The notes: generated from the letters alone by a model not told the origin. A stretch of 64,000 nt of DNA from Rhabdornis inornatus (GCA_013397075.1 VWZS01009934.1:4306305-4370304); one strand, 5' to 3'. Shown: positions 37,901 to 52,054, counted from the first letter of the stretch. Program-made: numbers and translations.

Positions 37901-40900
37901 AAAAAAGTGTCCTACAACTGACCTCTTGTGCAATCATCAGTTTGTCACTGATGAAGAGTGCCAGCCAGCCATGTGGGAAGTGTTTCTGAAGCATTTTGGG
38001 GTTTGAAAACGTAGAGTTATGGGTGTTATCTTTCAGAGGTCTTTTGGTTTAAAGCTGAAAAAATGACACCATACATATACAATGGCAGAGTGAGAGCAGT
38101 GGTGTGGTATTATTTTTATGTTAGCATATGAAAATAAAGATGAGACTGGAAATCTCATTAGTCCAGTAGTTTCTGTATGTTGGAAGTTCAGTGTCTGTGA
38201 GGGAGAGAAGAAGGAAAATAATGTGGGTGCTACAGCTCTCCATTTTCATCTCTTGTAATAACAGCAGCCATGAAAAAATCCAAATTTCTGGAAAAGAAGG
38301 ATTGTTTATTATAGAGAGCCTCTAGCAGCTGAACAAAGCAAACACCTATATATAGGATAATTAATTAAACCAGTGTATTTGTGTTTATCCAAAATGGTCA
38401 GGATGAGGTCAGACCTAACTGAACTTTCTAGTGCTCCTTTCCTTGTATCAGGGAATTCACCCTGTACCAGACCTGAGTTTTAGTTGCATGTATCTTTACT
38501 TTGGTAGCTGTGACTTCCAGTGACTACAGTGACCCAAGCAACTTCTTCCAAGACAGGATGTTGTCCAATTGAAAAGACAGGAGCCAGCTGAACAGGATTT
38601 TACATGCCTGTTAGTTCTGCCAAAACCCACAGACATTCCAGGGCTGCAGGGTGTGAGTATTTCATGAACTAGATCTTCAAGGATGTCCCTTTATCCATCT
38701 GAAAAATTATTTGTTGCAGTCCTTGATTGGTTATTTTTGCTGGTTGTAAGCAAAGCAGTGGAGCATGACATGGGCACCAGAGACTACCCTGCCTTCCTAC
38801 AAGTGCTAACCACTGCTCCTGTGTGTCTGTTTCCCTGCATCCTACATTCTAACACCTGGATAAGTTAACTCTAATTATTTGGCAAGTAGCACTAGTTTTC
38901 TTTTGTAGGAAACAGTACTCATTGCAGAAATGAGTCACAGTACCACAAATGGCAATGCTCAAAAGCTTTTCAAACATTAGACCTTATATAGTGAAAAGGA
39001 AAAAGCCTGGTTCAGAACCTAAAGAGGGAGAGCAGTACCAAAACAGTGATAAGTGAAACAAAAAATAAGGGAAGACAGGTTGGAAGATAAGTGTAGGAAA
39101 GGCAGATGAATCACTGAGTTGATGAGAATGACAGACTCTGTGTCATAGCAAATGCCTGCTCCATGAACAAAAGAATTAACAAGGTAGTAAATGTTGTAAA
39201 CACATCTTATATAAGGCTTAGTGTTTCATGTTAAAGGAAGGATTATTATGATTGCTGTAATGATGTTTTCATGAAGAAGAAAGGGATTTTTGAATAAGAA
39301 CTTTGTCCAGTGCTCTAGTGCCACAAGAAGAGACTTGATTGAAAAAACGCATTTAATTTTGGAATAAGAATTTGAGTCATCCTTTGAAAAAATTACTATG
39401 GTGATAGCAAATTAGGTGTACAGAGTATTTGGGTTATTTATAAAGAAGCAGGTCACTCCAAATTATAGAGAATAATAAAGATTAAAGTGCTATAACATTA
39501 ATTTTTCGAGTGTAAGCACTGTAGTATGTGATAAGAAGAAGCTGCATGATGAGATTAAGCCATGTAAAGCTCTACAATAACCAGTGCAACCAGTAGGAAA
39601 GACTACTGTTTACTGTTAAAACGTTTTCATCAATATATATTAAAATACTGGTTGTTTCCAGGTGGATTAATCTGTCTTGTCTTAGTTGAGACACTTGTCG
39701 CAGTTTACCAAATTCTGTGTAAGCATAAATAAACAAACCCAATCAGTCAAGATCACTGCATCACAAAATATGCTTATTTTGGCAAGTCTACTTCGTTTTA
39801 ATTGCATATGGTCTCAAACTTGAACCCTAGGTCTAAAAAGCTTAGGAGAAATTTGAATTGGAGTTTAGACTTCACAGATTTTATTTTCTTAGTTAGAAAA
39901 TGCTTCCAGACTTCGCCTGCACCACATATTTATTCATGAGAAACAAGCCTTTTATATTAGGTGTTATATAAACACGTGTCAAAGACCCAGCATTATTTTT
40001 TATTGAGCTGCAAATAACATGTGCAGTTGGGAGTCAGTTTTTTTATTTACTGATTGCTGCTGGCATGCTGGTCCCCAGGCTGAATAGGCAAGAGGGGGTC
40101 TGCACTGAGGGGAGCACACAAGCTTCCAACAAACAGAAATATGGCTGGAAAATACTTGGAAAGAGAAAAATTCCTCTTTCTTTTCTTCTCAGCCTTCCTG
40201 ATTGAAAGAGATTGTCTATGAGGTGCTTTCTTTAACAAGTAATTTCTTTAGTGTAAGTGTCCTTGTTTGCTGGCATGGCAAGGAAACTCAGAGTCTAAAG
40301 GAACCTGTGGCCCTTGACAGTGCTGGGAGAAGATGAGTTCAGCACTGTGTGCAAGGGCATTTGACAGCAAGGGCATCCTTTCTGAGGTACTTGCTGCTAT
40401 AAAGCTCTTCCAGTCCTTCCATTCCTTGGGAATGCAGGGCTTGTTGACCTTTCATTTCAGTGGAGTTCCTGTTTTATACTCTAAGCATCTGGAAATCTGC
40501 CGTAGTCTTGAGTAGGAATGATTGCCTTCGTAAGCAGATTTTGTAAATATAGGTCCTAGTCAGCACTGTAGACATTTTTCCTCAAAGAACAAGTAAAAAG
40601 TGCTAAAGCTGCACCTGGAATTTGAAAAAGAGACTTTGAATCTGATGTAGAATTTCCTGGTGGAATATGGCTTGAAAATCCACAGAATTTGGGCCCAATT
40701 TGTAGCAAACCCAGAAATTTGTCAGGAGAGATAGTTGTCGGTTTTTATAAATCCAGCCTTGCCGTTTGCCATTTTTACCTATTTATTTTGGATTATTTTT
40801 TCCCAATCTGGAGTAGACCAATGGAATTTATGCTGCTATAGTGCTTTCTGTACTTGTTCTGCAAAGCTAGTTAAACTTCTCTGTCTTAGCATAATGTTGA

Positions 40901-42400
40901 TGGCATTGGTAATAAGCATAAATGAGGAAGCAGATGAGAGTTTTACGACATCAGGTTACAGAACTCACAATGTAAACATGTAACACACTGGATTAATCGA
41001 ATGGTTTTCCAGTGTAATGGATTTTTTGTGGTGATTACCTTAACCTGCCTTCCAAATATAGATGGAATACCCTGGTCGCTGTCTTGGTAGTTTTGTGGTT
41101 TTATATGCTCAGTTACTTCTTAACTTTTTACTTAGGACGCAGTAATTTGTAATGTTACTCCTTTAGAGGCTGTCCCTGATCACTTTTTCTGAGAGCATTT
41201 GGCATTATTTTTCGCACTGTCTTTTCAGGTAATGTGCTTTTATAAAAGGCAGTTGGAAAAATTTTGCTGGTTTCCCATTTATCACTTGTGCTGTAGTTGC
41301 CAGGAAATTAGATGGGTACTATGGTCTTGTATAATGCTTGATTTTTTTCCCTTGGCTGTTGTATGATGATGTTTCATATTCAAATACTAAAGAGAGGAAA
41401 ATAATTCCAGGCTTTTAAAGATCACCCTGCTGTTCACTGGAAAGAGAAAGGGAAAACCTTTTGCATGCATAGAAGTGAATAGAGAATTTTCAGCACACCA
41501 AGTTCATATTTTCTAATGTTTGCTATTTAATCCTCAGTGAATTCCCGATTCAGAGTTTAGTGATGGGGAAAAACTTCTGTGTGTGTTATTAAAGATAAAT
41601 TATATTTCTCTTCTTGAAAGGAGGTATTCAGTAACCTGTTAAAAACTGACATTTCCTCTGCCACATATATTTGGTTGGTTTGTTTAATAGAGCACTTAAG
41701 TGACTTTTTATGCATTGAGATTTTCTCCAACATTGAAGATGATTTTGTTCAATTGGATTTTTAAACATTTGAAAATTGGCATAAGAAAGGCAGCATTGTT
41801 TAGGGCCCTGACTGGGATTTTAAAAACAGGAACAACTCGTAGCATTCCTTATTAAATTTAATTAATTGCTGCTTGTGGGCAATATGGCTGAGTTATTGTT
41901 ACAGTGAGACCAATAACTAACATAATTTGGAGTTCTGTATGTTCAGACCTTAGTTAGAGCTTTGCCTAAGAGTAGTTTGATAATTTAATTTTTTAAAAAA
42001 AAGTTTTTCTTTTATTTCAAAAGGGTATTGAGGAGCCTTTGTGGATAATTTGTGGATTTATAAAGCTTTTGGTGTTTCTATTGGCTAAATTTTCAGAAAC
42101 AATTTAGGTTTCTTAGCAATTTTAAAAATCTTTACTATTTGATACCTGCTTAATAGTGAGGTACATGCCATTAATTTGATCTCAGTTTGTTTTCTGTTGT
42201 ACAGATGTTTGTATTACAAAAGTCATTATTGTCTACCGGTAATCAGTGCTCCTATTGGAAAAGCCAATATAGGAGTGGGGAACTGAATGGGTGTCTGAAG
42301 TCTCATCTTATTCTACAGATAGTCTTTCCAGCTGAGCAATAAAGGGGGCTGTATGAGGAAAGGCACCTTTGGTGCATCTGAGATGTCTGTTCCACAGCTA
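34905..42400. other. AT-rich non-coding DNA, no gene recognised
   Basis: Long featureless stretch. The most open part is 36643-37232, where frames on both strands run 128 and 145 codons. The predicted peptides look low-complexity and match no family I know. A purine run (poly-A) lies near 37895-37906. No CR1 block was seen. Confidence 0.6.
42244..42288. repeat. Inverted repeat with paired CCAAT cores
   Basis: CTCCTATTGG at 42249-42258 pairs with CCAATATAGGAG at 42264-42275 around a five-base loop, with one two-base bulge. A shorter outer match (CAGT at 42244-42247 with ACTG near 42285) could extend the stem past an internal loop. Each arm carries a CCAAT or ATTGG core. The whole stem is shorter and less regular than a normal microRNA precursor. 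Confidence 0.6.
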
Positions 42401-42409
42401 AAGGGAATT

Positions 42410-42530
42410 CTCCAGCCTGACCGTTCACTCGCTCAGCACCAAGCCTTTACGCAGTGAATAATTATTTTTAATGAATAGCGCGGGGAGTTAAATCCTTATG
42501 ACTTAGTTATTTCTCAAGTGAGCTCAAAGT
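42410..42530. promoter_or_regulatory. Candidate regulatory element: CpG cluster beside AT-rich motif block
   Basis: Five CpGs fall in about 60 bases (42422-42482), beside a dense AATAATTATTTTTAATGAAT block that resembles POU/MEF2-type sites. Surviving CpGs in AT-rich DNA suggest either constraint or low germline methylation. No open frame or repeat explains it. Confidence 0.3.
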
Positions 42531-43779
42531 CTGTTTCCATAGTGAATATGAAGTTGTAATTTGTGATAGGAGTTTGAAGTAATGGAATTGTGCAAACCTT
42601 TTTATGCTCAGATGAAACATGCCAAATGTTTTAGAAAGGTTTGCATTTGATTATGAGAAAATAAAGCTTAGGAGTTCGTTGTGATCCTTGGCTGAAAACT
42701 AAAGTAAATATACACAGTGCTACCCTAAGTCTTAGTGTATTCAAATATCCATGCTTGAAAAATGCATAAAATGGAAGATCTACGGGTTTCTTCAAGCTCT
42801 GTCCTCATTGTATAAGACAGAATGCTCTTGGGTTTACCTATAAAATTATGAAATGAATGTGGGTCCCCTAGGTAAAATTCTGCTCAGAGTGAAGTTATTA
42901 GTAAAATTTCCATTGAATGAGGTGAGGGCAAAATTTCACTGACACATGGGACACTTAAAGTCCAGTGCAAGGCTAAAAAATAAACCAAACCCCTAGTTCA
43001 TATTTGAAAAGTATATAGTACGTCTGTCTCATAAACTTTACATCCTTATTAAAGTAAAATATATTTACTCTTCTTCAACTTAAGTCACATCTCTCTCCAG
43101 GCAATACTACTGAGTTAAATCAGAGTGCGTTTTACAGAAATGAATGCTTACTGTGTTCAATTATCAATTGTTTTTGTTTATGATGCCCTAATAAACACCT
43201 CTCCAGTTTGACAACCTTTTTATGTCCATTTATGTTTCCTTTAAAAGGAATCAGTTCTCTTGGCACAAAGTATTAGAAGTGTTAATCCTAAGTAGAAGAG
43301 CTCTTCATATTATCCCTATCCAAGTAACCACATTTTGTAAAACAAAGGCCTTTCTTGTGTTTAGTCTTTAAGTGACTTGGCAAGATAGATTTTTGGTTTT
43401 AGTTCATGCTACATGATGAATCATAAAGACTTATAAAATCAAAGTGGAGGTGTTGCCTTCATTGCTTTCCTGTTTTGATGAAGGCAGAGCTATCAGCTCT
43501 CATACTTTGCATAGAGGGGTTATCGAGGAGTGCAACCCAACCCATCATGAAGACTGCAGCACTGAAAGAAATCCCTTACAGCTTGTTCCTAAACTCTGGA
43601 TTTAAACACTCCCTGGGACAAAACACAAGCCCTGCCACCAGTTGTCTCTGGCAAGGCAGGGAGGAGTAGTCTGCTTGTGAGACCTTCACCTTCACAGTCA
43701 CCACTACCTCAGAGAGATGTGCTTTGAGCCTGAAAATCATTATTCCTTATTGCTCTTAAGGAGGACAGAACAGTGGGGA

Positions 43780-44010
43780 GTACTGTGTCTAGCTGGGACT
43801 GAATTCCAGCATAGCTGGAACACGTGCTGGGGGAAAGGGGAAGGGAGCAACCGTCCCAGAAGTGGTCCCAGTGGTACCTGGACCAAATCTGCGGAGAGAC
43901 CTGTGTGAGTCCATGAAGAAGAGCGAAGGTCACAAACCCACTCTGTGGATGGTGGCCCTGACTCCCTGTCCCCTCTGCTGAGTGCACAGCTGCTGCGAGG
44001 GCAGGGTGAG
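43780..44010. other. GC-richer patch of unknown origin
   Basis: About 230 bases clearly richer in G+C than the surroundings, with open frames on both strands (43717-43908 plus; 43709-43987 and 43740-44069 minus). The predicted peptides are unfamiliar and I find no splice-flanked exon. It could be a decayed repeat, a pseudogene scrap or local GC-biased DNA. Confidence 0.4.
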
Positions 44011-45132
44011 AAAGGCCTCACGGATTTTCCATTTGTTTTCTTAATGAAGGGCTTGAAGCCATTTCTCATCCCGTAAGGAGAAACTAGAGAAGCTGAAGTT
44101 TTCTAAGAAAAATGCAGCAGCTTGATCAGCTGACAAGGTTAGAAAGCAATGCTCATTATGATAATTTCTGCTGTTCATCGCTGCTAGGAGAAATAGCTCT
44201 TACTGGGAATTGTCCTGTAGTTTTTGATAAAAGGCATTTTCCTTGGCTGTTACAAACCATTTTGGCTTGGTTCTTTCTTTCTGTTCTTGCCTTACCTACA
44301 TCTCTGCCACTCATTTCTTTCATAATTTATCTAAAACAGCTTTCCACAAACCATGAGAGATCATACCCTTCAAAGCTGAATTGTATTTCTTAACTCTCCT
44401 ACTCTGCCTGGAGAGCTGTCAGGAGGTGGTTTTACATTTGGAGCAAAGATGGCTTGTTTCACCTCAGCAAGTATTTTTAGTTAAGCATTTTTCCTCTAGG
44501 CAATTTCAGATGGTCTCTACTGGATCTTTAGTAACATACTCACTAGTATATTTTATTTTGTTTTTTGTAGTTTTTGTATAATTTGGAGGTAGCCAGAGGC
44601 TGTACCTTCTATAAGAAAAATATTTTCATCCTCCTTAACATGAAGAAACTTGCTCGGTTAACTGTATTTGACCTAATGTTGTGAGCTTAAACACTAACCT
44701 GAAAGCTGTTCATCAGACCTGTGGTTTAAAACAACAAGGGCACGATTAACAAGTCAAATTTTGGTGGTGGCATTAAGTAGTTAGCAACTGAGTTTAGTAG
44801 AGTCTACTATTGCATGTTTGGTTATGACTTTCCTGGTTGATAAATTGATTTGCTTGAGATTCTTTAGTTTTTATCCCTCACATTTGCCACGAATTGCGTG
44901 ACTATGAACTCTAAAAGCCTGAGCAATCAGTTTGTTAAAAATATGCCTAATAAAGTAGTGAATTTTTTTTTCTGTGTGCTAAAGTTTATTCTTGGCCTTA
45001 AAGAGGGCTACCAAGGCAAGTTCTGCATTTTAGCATCCTCCTATTATCTGTTTCTGGCAAACCATAGGAGGTTTAAGAAATACTTTTGCTCCAGCCTATG
45101 CACACACCCTTCTCCCAGTCTGGCTGGAGTGG

Positions 45133-45146
45133 ACAGCAGGAGGCGG
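45133..45146 (+). promoter_or_regulatory. Single CTCF-like motif
   Basis: Matches CCASYAGRKGGCRS at 12 of 14 positions. One mismatch, an A at the K position, lies in the core, so affinity is doubtful. It sits in a short GC-richer patch with isolated CpGs. Confidence 0.22.
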
Positions 45147-47789
45147 AGTCACTGTGGGTGCCTGGCTTTGGTGGGTTTTTCACCTATTTTAGGTGAAACT
45201 CTGCCTGCTATAGCAGAGCTCTCTTATGACTAACCTCATGAGAAGACACCTCGAGGAGACAGAGAAGTATTTGCCCTTTCTTTTGACAAGCTGCGGAGGA
45301 TCCTGTTTCCCCCACTTTTTCTAAGTAGAACAAATTCACATGTGGAAATTTGAAAGTTTGTTGTCTTTGGTTAGTGGACTCTGCATTAATTTTGTTGTCA
45401 TGCCGACACCACATAATCATGACAGCATCTATGCCTGCTTTCACCCTACAAGCACGCAGAAGCTGTCAAGCCTGCATTATCTCCTACTCCCGTTCTGGGA
45501 GAGTGGAAGATGCAGAGCCTGCAAGGTGGTTGGTAACCACAGTGGTCTTGGTGATAGCTCCTGAAAGTGCTCCAGCAGTACTCTGGAGATTGTTTTACAT
45601 CCACATCCACTGGGAGCAAAGCACTACCCTCTTATCACATTAAATTAGTTTTAAAAATTCTTTTGCATAGCCTTGTAATAGATTACATTTGTGTTACAAT
45701 ACATTAGTGTTGTTCCTTGTATGTTTTTTTCTTCTGGGAAACATCTTTGGAGAGGCCTCCTCCTCTGAGATTTGAAGATCTCCTTGAGTGTCCCAACTAG
45801 ACAGGAACAGGCTTTTAAACTCAGAGATTTCAAATCTTTCACATACATATTTTACACATACAAGGAAATGTATCAGATTTAATTGTAAACAGATCATGGA
45901 CTCTTGGTGCGTTTGGATGGGTTGTGTGTGTTCATATAAGAATAATGTCTTGGTGACTACCTTGCTTACTGCCTAAGGATTTGCACTCATATTCTTGGCA
46001 TTCCTTTTTCTGTATTATTAATGAAAGTTTTTGCTATTAGGGGAAATACTTCCTGTAGAAGTTTTCCAGGGAAACTTTGCTAATCTTCAGGCTTCCAGAG
46101 GGAGAGGGGAATGTGTGTGAACTATACACATACACATACTGTAAAACAACTGTGTGTAATCTACTGCTCTTTACTAAGTATTGTCTATTGTATGATTGTT
46201 TTCAGCTGCATATTATTTCACATGTCTTTAGCTTTTGGACTGAAGTTTTCCATGCTGGCTCCCTGCATTCCGGTGTGTTTTATTTTAGTCAGAATGGCTC
46301 CACGGTTTACAATAATGGGATTAATATAAAGCATGTTTTGCATTTGTGAAAAGGAAGTACTCTGGCAAACATTTTTGAGATGCTTCTGGTCCTTGCTTAT
46401 TCGGAAATTAGGCAGAAATTCGGTTTTTGCTTCTTAACTTTCCAGTGCTACCAGTAAATACTAGTAAAGTGTTCCTTGTCTCACCTAAATGTACCCACAT
46501 CTAACTGATGCAATAAAGAACTTGGTTAAAAGCCCCTGAGGGGGTACATGGTTCTCCTGTCAAAGCAGGGTTTGAACAGAGTTGTTAACTAAGATTGAGG
46601 CAATATTCGGAGGACAAGGAAAAAAAGCAGTTTCAGACATTCATATTTCATTTCTGAAAGCATTTTTATCCTGGACTCTGAGAAAAGCAAAAGTTGTGTA
46701 AAATAAATGCTGTGCTGGGGAGTACTGGGAAGACATTGTCAATGTGAAAAGGTCTGATCCTCTGGACTGCTGGGCTCCAGGAACAGCAGGACTTGGGTTG
46801 TCTTGAATTCTGCTGCAACACCTGTCAGTTTGATTAGCTTAGTGCGTATTCCCAAATGGACTGGGGACAGCACAGTCATTTTTAGGAACATGATTTGAAC
46901 ATCTTAATAATGTTCTCTATACTGTGTCTTCAAGAGTTTGATCAGGAAGAGAAATGTTTCATGATGATTTCATTAACGTGAGACTGATGTGATTCCACTG
47001 TTTCAGAGTATCAGAGCCCATGGAGAAATTTTGCAAACCTTTTCAGACTCAAACTAGAAAAAGGCCACCTTTTTAGTTTTTGTTTATATTTTTTGATCAT
47101 AAAGAGATTAAGATTTCTTAATTTTTTAAAATCAATTCACTGCACTCTCTTGAGCATACAAGGTTCTGGGTAGAAATAGAGGAAAAAATTCTTTGCATAC
47201 CTGTCTCGAAAATTATTTAGTGAGATTTCATAGTTAAAAAATAGTTAATATTCTAGCAACTAAGTGGAGGATATTAATTGCACATCATCATACTTAAGCA
47301 ATCATTTATTTGCTTAGGTAGTTGGGTTTTAGAACTAACTGAGTAAATGAATTCTGTTCAAAGAAGTTCTATGAAAAAATGGAAGTTTAAATAATGCTTT
47401 TTACTGTTTAAGAAAAATGAAAAATGTTATATGCCTTTGACAGTTCAGCAAACCTGCATGTGCTTTCTGTCCCTTCTTGTACCCCTTTGGGAGAAATCCA
47501 ATGTGGTTAATGTGTTGGGATGCACAATTAAGGAAAAAAAAAACATGGAAGAGTGTTGACAGCCAGTATTTGTTAACAAAGTGCAGCATGCTTTGAAAAA
47601 CACTTCATATGGTTGATTTGCTTGAAATAGTTTGCAGATTTAAGCCAAGATCTGGCTGTTGGGCATCCTACAGGAATACACCAGCCATGCACAGCATCAC
47701 ACATTGGGAAAATTCTGACAAAAGCATTGCAGTGGTGCTTCTGATGTGCTGGAGTCATCACATGAGGGCTTGACTAAGTGCCTTGTGCT

Positions 47790-48200
47790 GTGTTACAGTT
47801 GTGCTCCGCATCTGGGTGGACATCCCTGGGGAGAGCTCTGGAAACATCCCACAGATGAGGCCCCCATGGATCCTTCCCAGTGGGAGCTGGGTGGAGTTGG
47901 GTGACCCAGCACTGGGTCTCACCTGTTTCCCACCTGGGCACTGAAGGGCTCACTGGCACAGCTGAGCTGCACCAGCCTCGGGAAAGCCAACACGGAATTG
48001 GCTGCAGGGAAGATGGTTGGAGACCAAGCCATCCCAGTTGTGGATCTTTATTCTGTCACTGCTGTGTTACGGCATCCACCTGCACAGAGATTTTGTCAGA
48101 GAAGCAGGAAAGGCCCTGAGGGATTGTTGTGGTGCTGGTGAAAGCTGCTGCTATTGGTCTCGCCCCTGCTGCTTGTGGGTTCCTCCATGTCTGTCTTCAA
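47790..48200. other. GC-richer patch of unknown origin
   Basis: About 400 bases with many CCC/GGG words and repeated GGGTG/CACCTG-like motifs. Open frames run both ways but end quickly and are not recognisable. It has no CR1 signature. It is possibly an unfamiliar avian repeat or a diverged pseudogene fragment. Confidence 0.4.
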
Positions 48201-48699
48201 ACCCCTCAATTGACTGAATCCAGATCAGGGGTAAAGACTGATGTAAGCTCTTAGGTATTTAAGTAGCCAGAGTGCTGTATGAAACACTGGAGTTTGTTTA
48301 AAAACTGAAACCTTCCCTTGTTTGCCAGCTACCACTTTCAGTATTGTTTTCTTAATTTCTAGTAGCACTTCTAGTAGCCCCTGATTTTAGTGAGGGGAAT
48401 AGCAGTGCAGTCAAGGTCTGGTGCCTCATGACTTCAGAGAAGATTCTTTCAGCAGTTTTATTAATAATGGACTCTTAAAGCACTATGGAAAATGAACTTG
48501 CAGCAGTTCTGTGAAAGAGGCCTTGGGAACCACCACTGCCTTTATCATTCACTGCAAAAGTCAAGTCTTGGGCTGAGAAGAATTTTCTAAAATAAAACCC
48601 CCAAACTTGAGCGTAATGAGTTGATGTAGACAGTACAGTAATAATGATAAACTTTGTCAAGTGTCTCTTATTAATGTGCTCAAAGCACTCTAGAGATTC

Positions 48700-48930
48700 T
48701 TGGTGCTCAAATTAAGCTATAAAAGATAATAGAAGAGCTTATAAAGTTTCTGCACAGTGAATGATTTCATGACAATGGCTTTGTTTTAATGATGTGAGCA
48801 GAGGGCATTTGCCCAGCATCTTCAGCATTCCCAAGGGGAATAGGTGCAGCAGTTATATTTTATGGTTTCACTGTCATTATAGAGGTGCTTTTCTGTGCAG
48901 CTGATTGCATAGATTGTATGTGAGATTTGA
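48700..48930. promoter_or_regulatory. Candidate conserved non-coding stretch
   Basis: Balanced non-repetitive sequence with TGATTTCATGACAATGGC, a GAGCAGAGGGCA word near 48796 (a partial CTCF-like match, 11 of 14), GCTGATTGCAT, and TTTTAATGATG. The call is based on texture only and could be chance. Confidence 0.22.
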
Positions 48931-51900
48931 AGTTTAAAAATTCAGTAAGGAAACAAAACTGGAAGTTTACTTCTGCTATGATTCAGCTGGTTGCAGAAAT
49001 AAATACATTTACTTACATTTGCATAATACATTTGAAAAATAATACAGGGTTGTGACTTTTTAGTGACATCCATAATCGTAATGTAGTTCTCTGTGGACCG
49101 CGTGACTATTATAAGCAGCGATGTTTTACTGATGAGCTCATCCAAGGAGTCAAGAACCAGTTGGAAAGAGAGACAGATTTACCCTCCTCCATCTCAGATG
49201 ATCTTTTTGCTTTCCCAAAACCAAGTATAAGCAAATGGTTTTTGACAGTGCTATAGCTGACAGCCACCTTGTGCTGTCCCCACCCAGCCTTAACATCCAT
49301 GGGCATGCTTTCCTAAGGAGCAGGTGTAAAAGTGAAGCCGGGAATTTTTATCCACTTAAGTGGAATAACAGAGAAAAGTCTGGATTTTATAAGTTAGATT
49401 TGAGGTGTTGCTAGTAGATTTCAATTTGAATGCTGTGTGTTTAATTCCTGATATTTTTGTAGGTCTCCTCTGCCTCTATTCCATTCACTTTCACGTCAAA
49501 ATTGCTTTACTAATTGCAGCAAAACTACCTGGAGGAGGACTGGCTCATATTCTTGTGAGATGATTTTTTTCTTTTAGTGTAAATTCGTCTTCTCTTTAAG
49601 CAGAAAAATGTCTGCAGAGATGCCATGAAGTGCTCTAAAAGAGCATTTACTGCAGGCAGGGTTTGCATCCAGGGCTTTGTACAAGACATTTACACACAAG
49701 TGTGTGCACAAATACACCAGTAATTTTCAGAGACGTTTTGTGTAGCACTTACAGTGACAAGAGGTTGTTGCAAGTTGCTGGCATAAAAAGGCTGCAGGAA
49801 AGCTCCTCTGAACTGGGAGAAGGAATGTATTTTCATTCATTAAGAGGGAGAAGATAACTTTTTTTCCTGAAGTCACCACTTGTCAGACTGTACATTTGCA
49901 GTGTTTTTTGCTTTTTTGATTTAGCAGATTTGTCTGTTTTTTTTGAAGGAAGGATTAAAATAACAGGAGGAAACTAGATCCCTTTCTCACTTGTAGGGGT
50001 GGAGGTTTATCCCAGCTGTGACTGCTGCTAACTTCCCTATAAAATGCTCATGTGTTGCCTAACTTCTCTCATTTGTTTCAATTAAAATTTGGCATTGTCA
50101 GTTCAGACTTGTAATAAGTGCAGTTTGGTGGTTTAGATTCTGCAGCTGAGTATGGAAGGCAAAGCATATGTGTGCAAAAAAGGTATTAAGTTGGAAACTG
50201 GAATCTAACTACATTCAGTTTTTGCCAATACTGCTTTTAAGTTTGTGCTATTTTAATAGTTTCCTGAAGTGATTGTGTTACTAAAAAAGTACCCCTCTAA
50301 ACTGGAGTTTTTGATGTTTGCGTCTGGCTACAATGTAAATTCAGTTTGGTTATTTGTTAAAAATCCACATAGCTCTCTCTGCAAATGCATATTTGATTTT
50401 TTTTTTCCTTAAGAGTTCTGTATGATTTTCACAAAAAAGCCCAGAGCCTTTTCTGAGCTCTGAAATAAATGTGGAGCTTCAGTCATGTCATGAAGCCTCA
50501 ACAGATACAAAGTAGGGTTTTACATCGATGTATTTTGATGTATAACATAATGCAAACAGTAGCAAAACCTTTGACTTTTAAACTTGTGAAGATATATGTG
50601 TCTAAAAGTGGCCCATTACCAATCCATAATGTGTACTGAATTAATATAACAGGGTTGGTCAATTTGGTTTTAGTTCTGTCATCATGGTAGGGCACAGATA
50701 TTACACATTGGTTTGGTTGCTTTTTCTTGCATCTTGTTTAAGAGCAAGGAACACCAGCAAACACAAGACAAGGAGTTTTAAGCTAGAAGAGATAAGAAGA
50801 GGCAGAAAAATATCTGGATAAATTAGGGTCAGTCTTGCTAGCTTATTCATTTACCGGATAGCACCCTACTCCTTCCAAAAATTGTGACTCAGAAAATTCT
50901 TCCATTTGCCATAGGAAGACAAACCTGATGCAGTTCTTCAGGGTTGTCCCCTCAGTGGCAGTAGCCCTTAATCTTTTTCTGGTGTCCCAGAAGATAGGAG
51001 GGCAGGCAGTGGTCCCCAGGGCATGGGGTGTATCCCTTTCAGCCAGAGGTGGGGTGATGCTATCAAATCTATCACTGCCAAATGGAAGATTCCAGTTTAC
51101 CTGTGGATTCTGGGATGACCATCCTCCATCAGAAAGGTTTTTTGACACCTTCGTGTTCCCCTAGCTCAGGGGTGTGAAGAAATACTGCATAGCCTTACAG
51201 AAAGTGAGTGCCATTTGCAGGATCTGCATACAGCCCCACAGATTTTGCATTTAAAAAGAATGCGAGGCACAGATATTTAGTTTGATGGTAATTAACTTTG
51301 AACAGTGTACTGAAGTATCTGGCACATTTAGAAGTGTTTTAAAATCGAGGTTTCAATTTGTTTCTGAGAAATTTTGTTGTTAACCCAGTTTCTGCTCTTG
51401 ATGCATGAGTGACTGGGTACCATATGATGAACTGTGTTATATAAGATGCTCAAATTGTTGATCCAAAATTCTAGCTATTTAACTCTTCTGGGATCTTAGT
51501 GTTTCTTGTTTTATTTTTGTCCTGTTTTCTCTTTTCAGTATTTGAAGTGTTGATACGAAGCCCTTTTCTGCCAGTGCTGTTAGCAGAAAGAACTTATGTA
51601 TACCCATCTGCCTGTTCCTTGGGCATGGGAATGGGTTGTGCTATCAGGAGCTTTTAACTATGTGGTAGATTATTACAGGAGGGATTTTCCTGCTTTCCCC
51701 TCTGTTTCCTCTAAATAGGTTTGTTTCTTACAGCAGGGTATAGTACAATAAGAATAACCAGCATCATTGATTCCAGCTGCTTCCTCAACAGAAAAACTAC
51801 ATTTTATTTGGATGAGCTTTGCTGTCTCCTGAATATTTTGAGAGGAAAACAAGCTTCTCCCTTTCTGTGAATGTTTCCCACCCAGATGTTCAGTTCTTTA

Positions 51901-52054
51901 TTGTATTTTATTAATAAGTCAAATACTTTCTTAGCTGTAGGGCTGCAGTGCAGCAAGCAGATGCTCCTGTTAGAACAAATTCCATGATATTGGAAGCTTA
52001 ATTATCAAAGGCACAGAGTCAGACTCTCATTACATTTTCCACTTGTTTTAAAGA

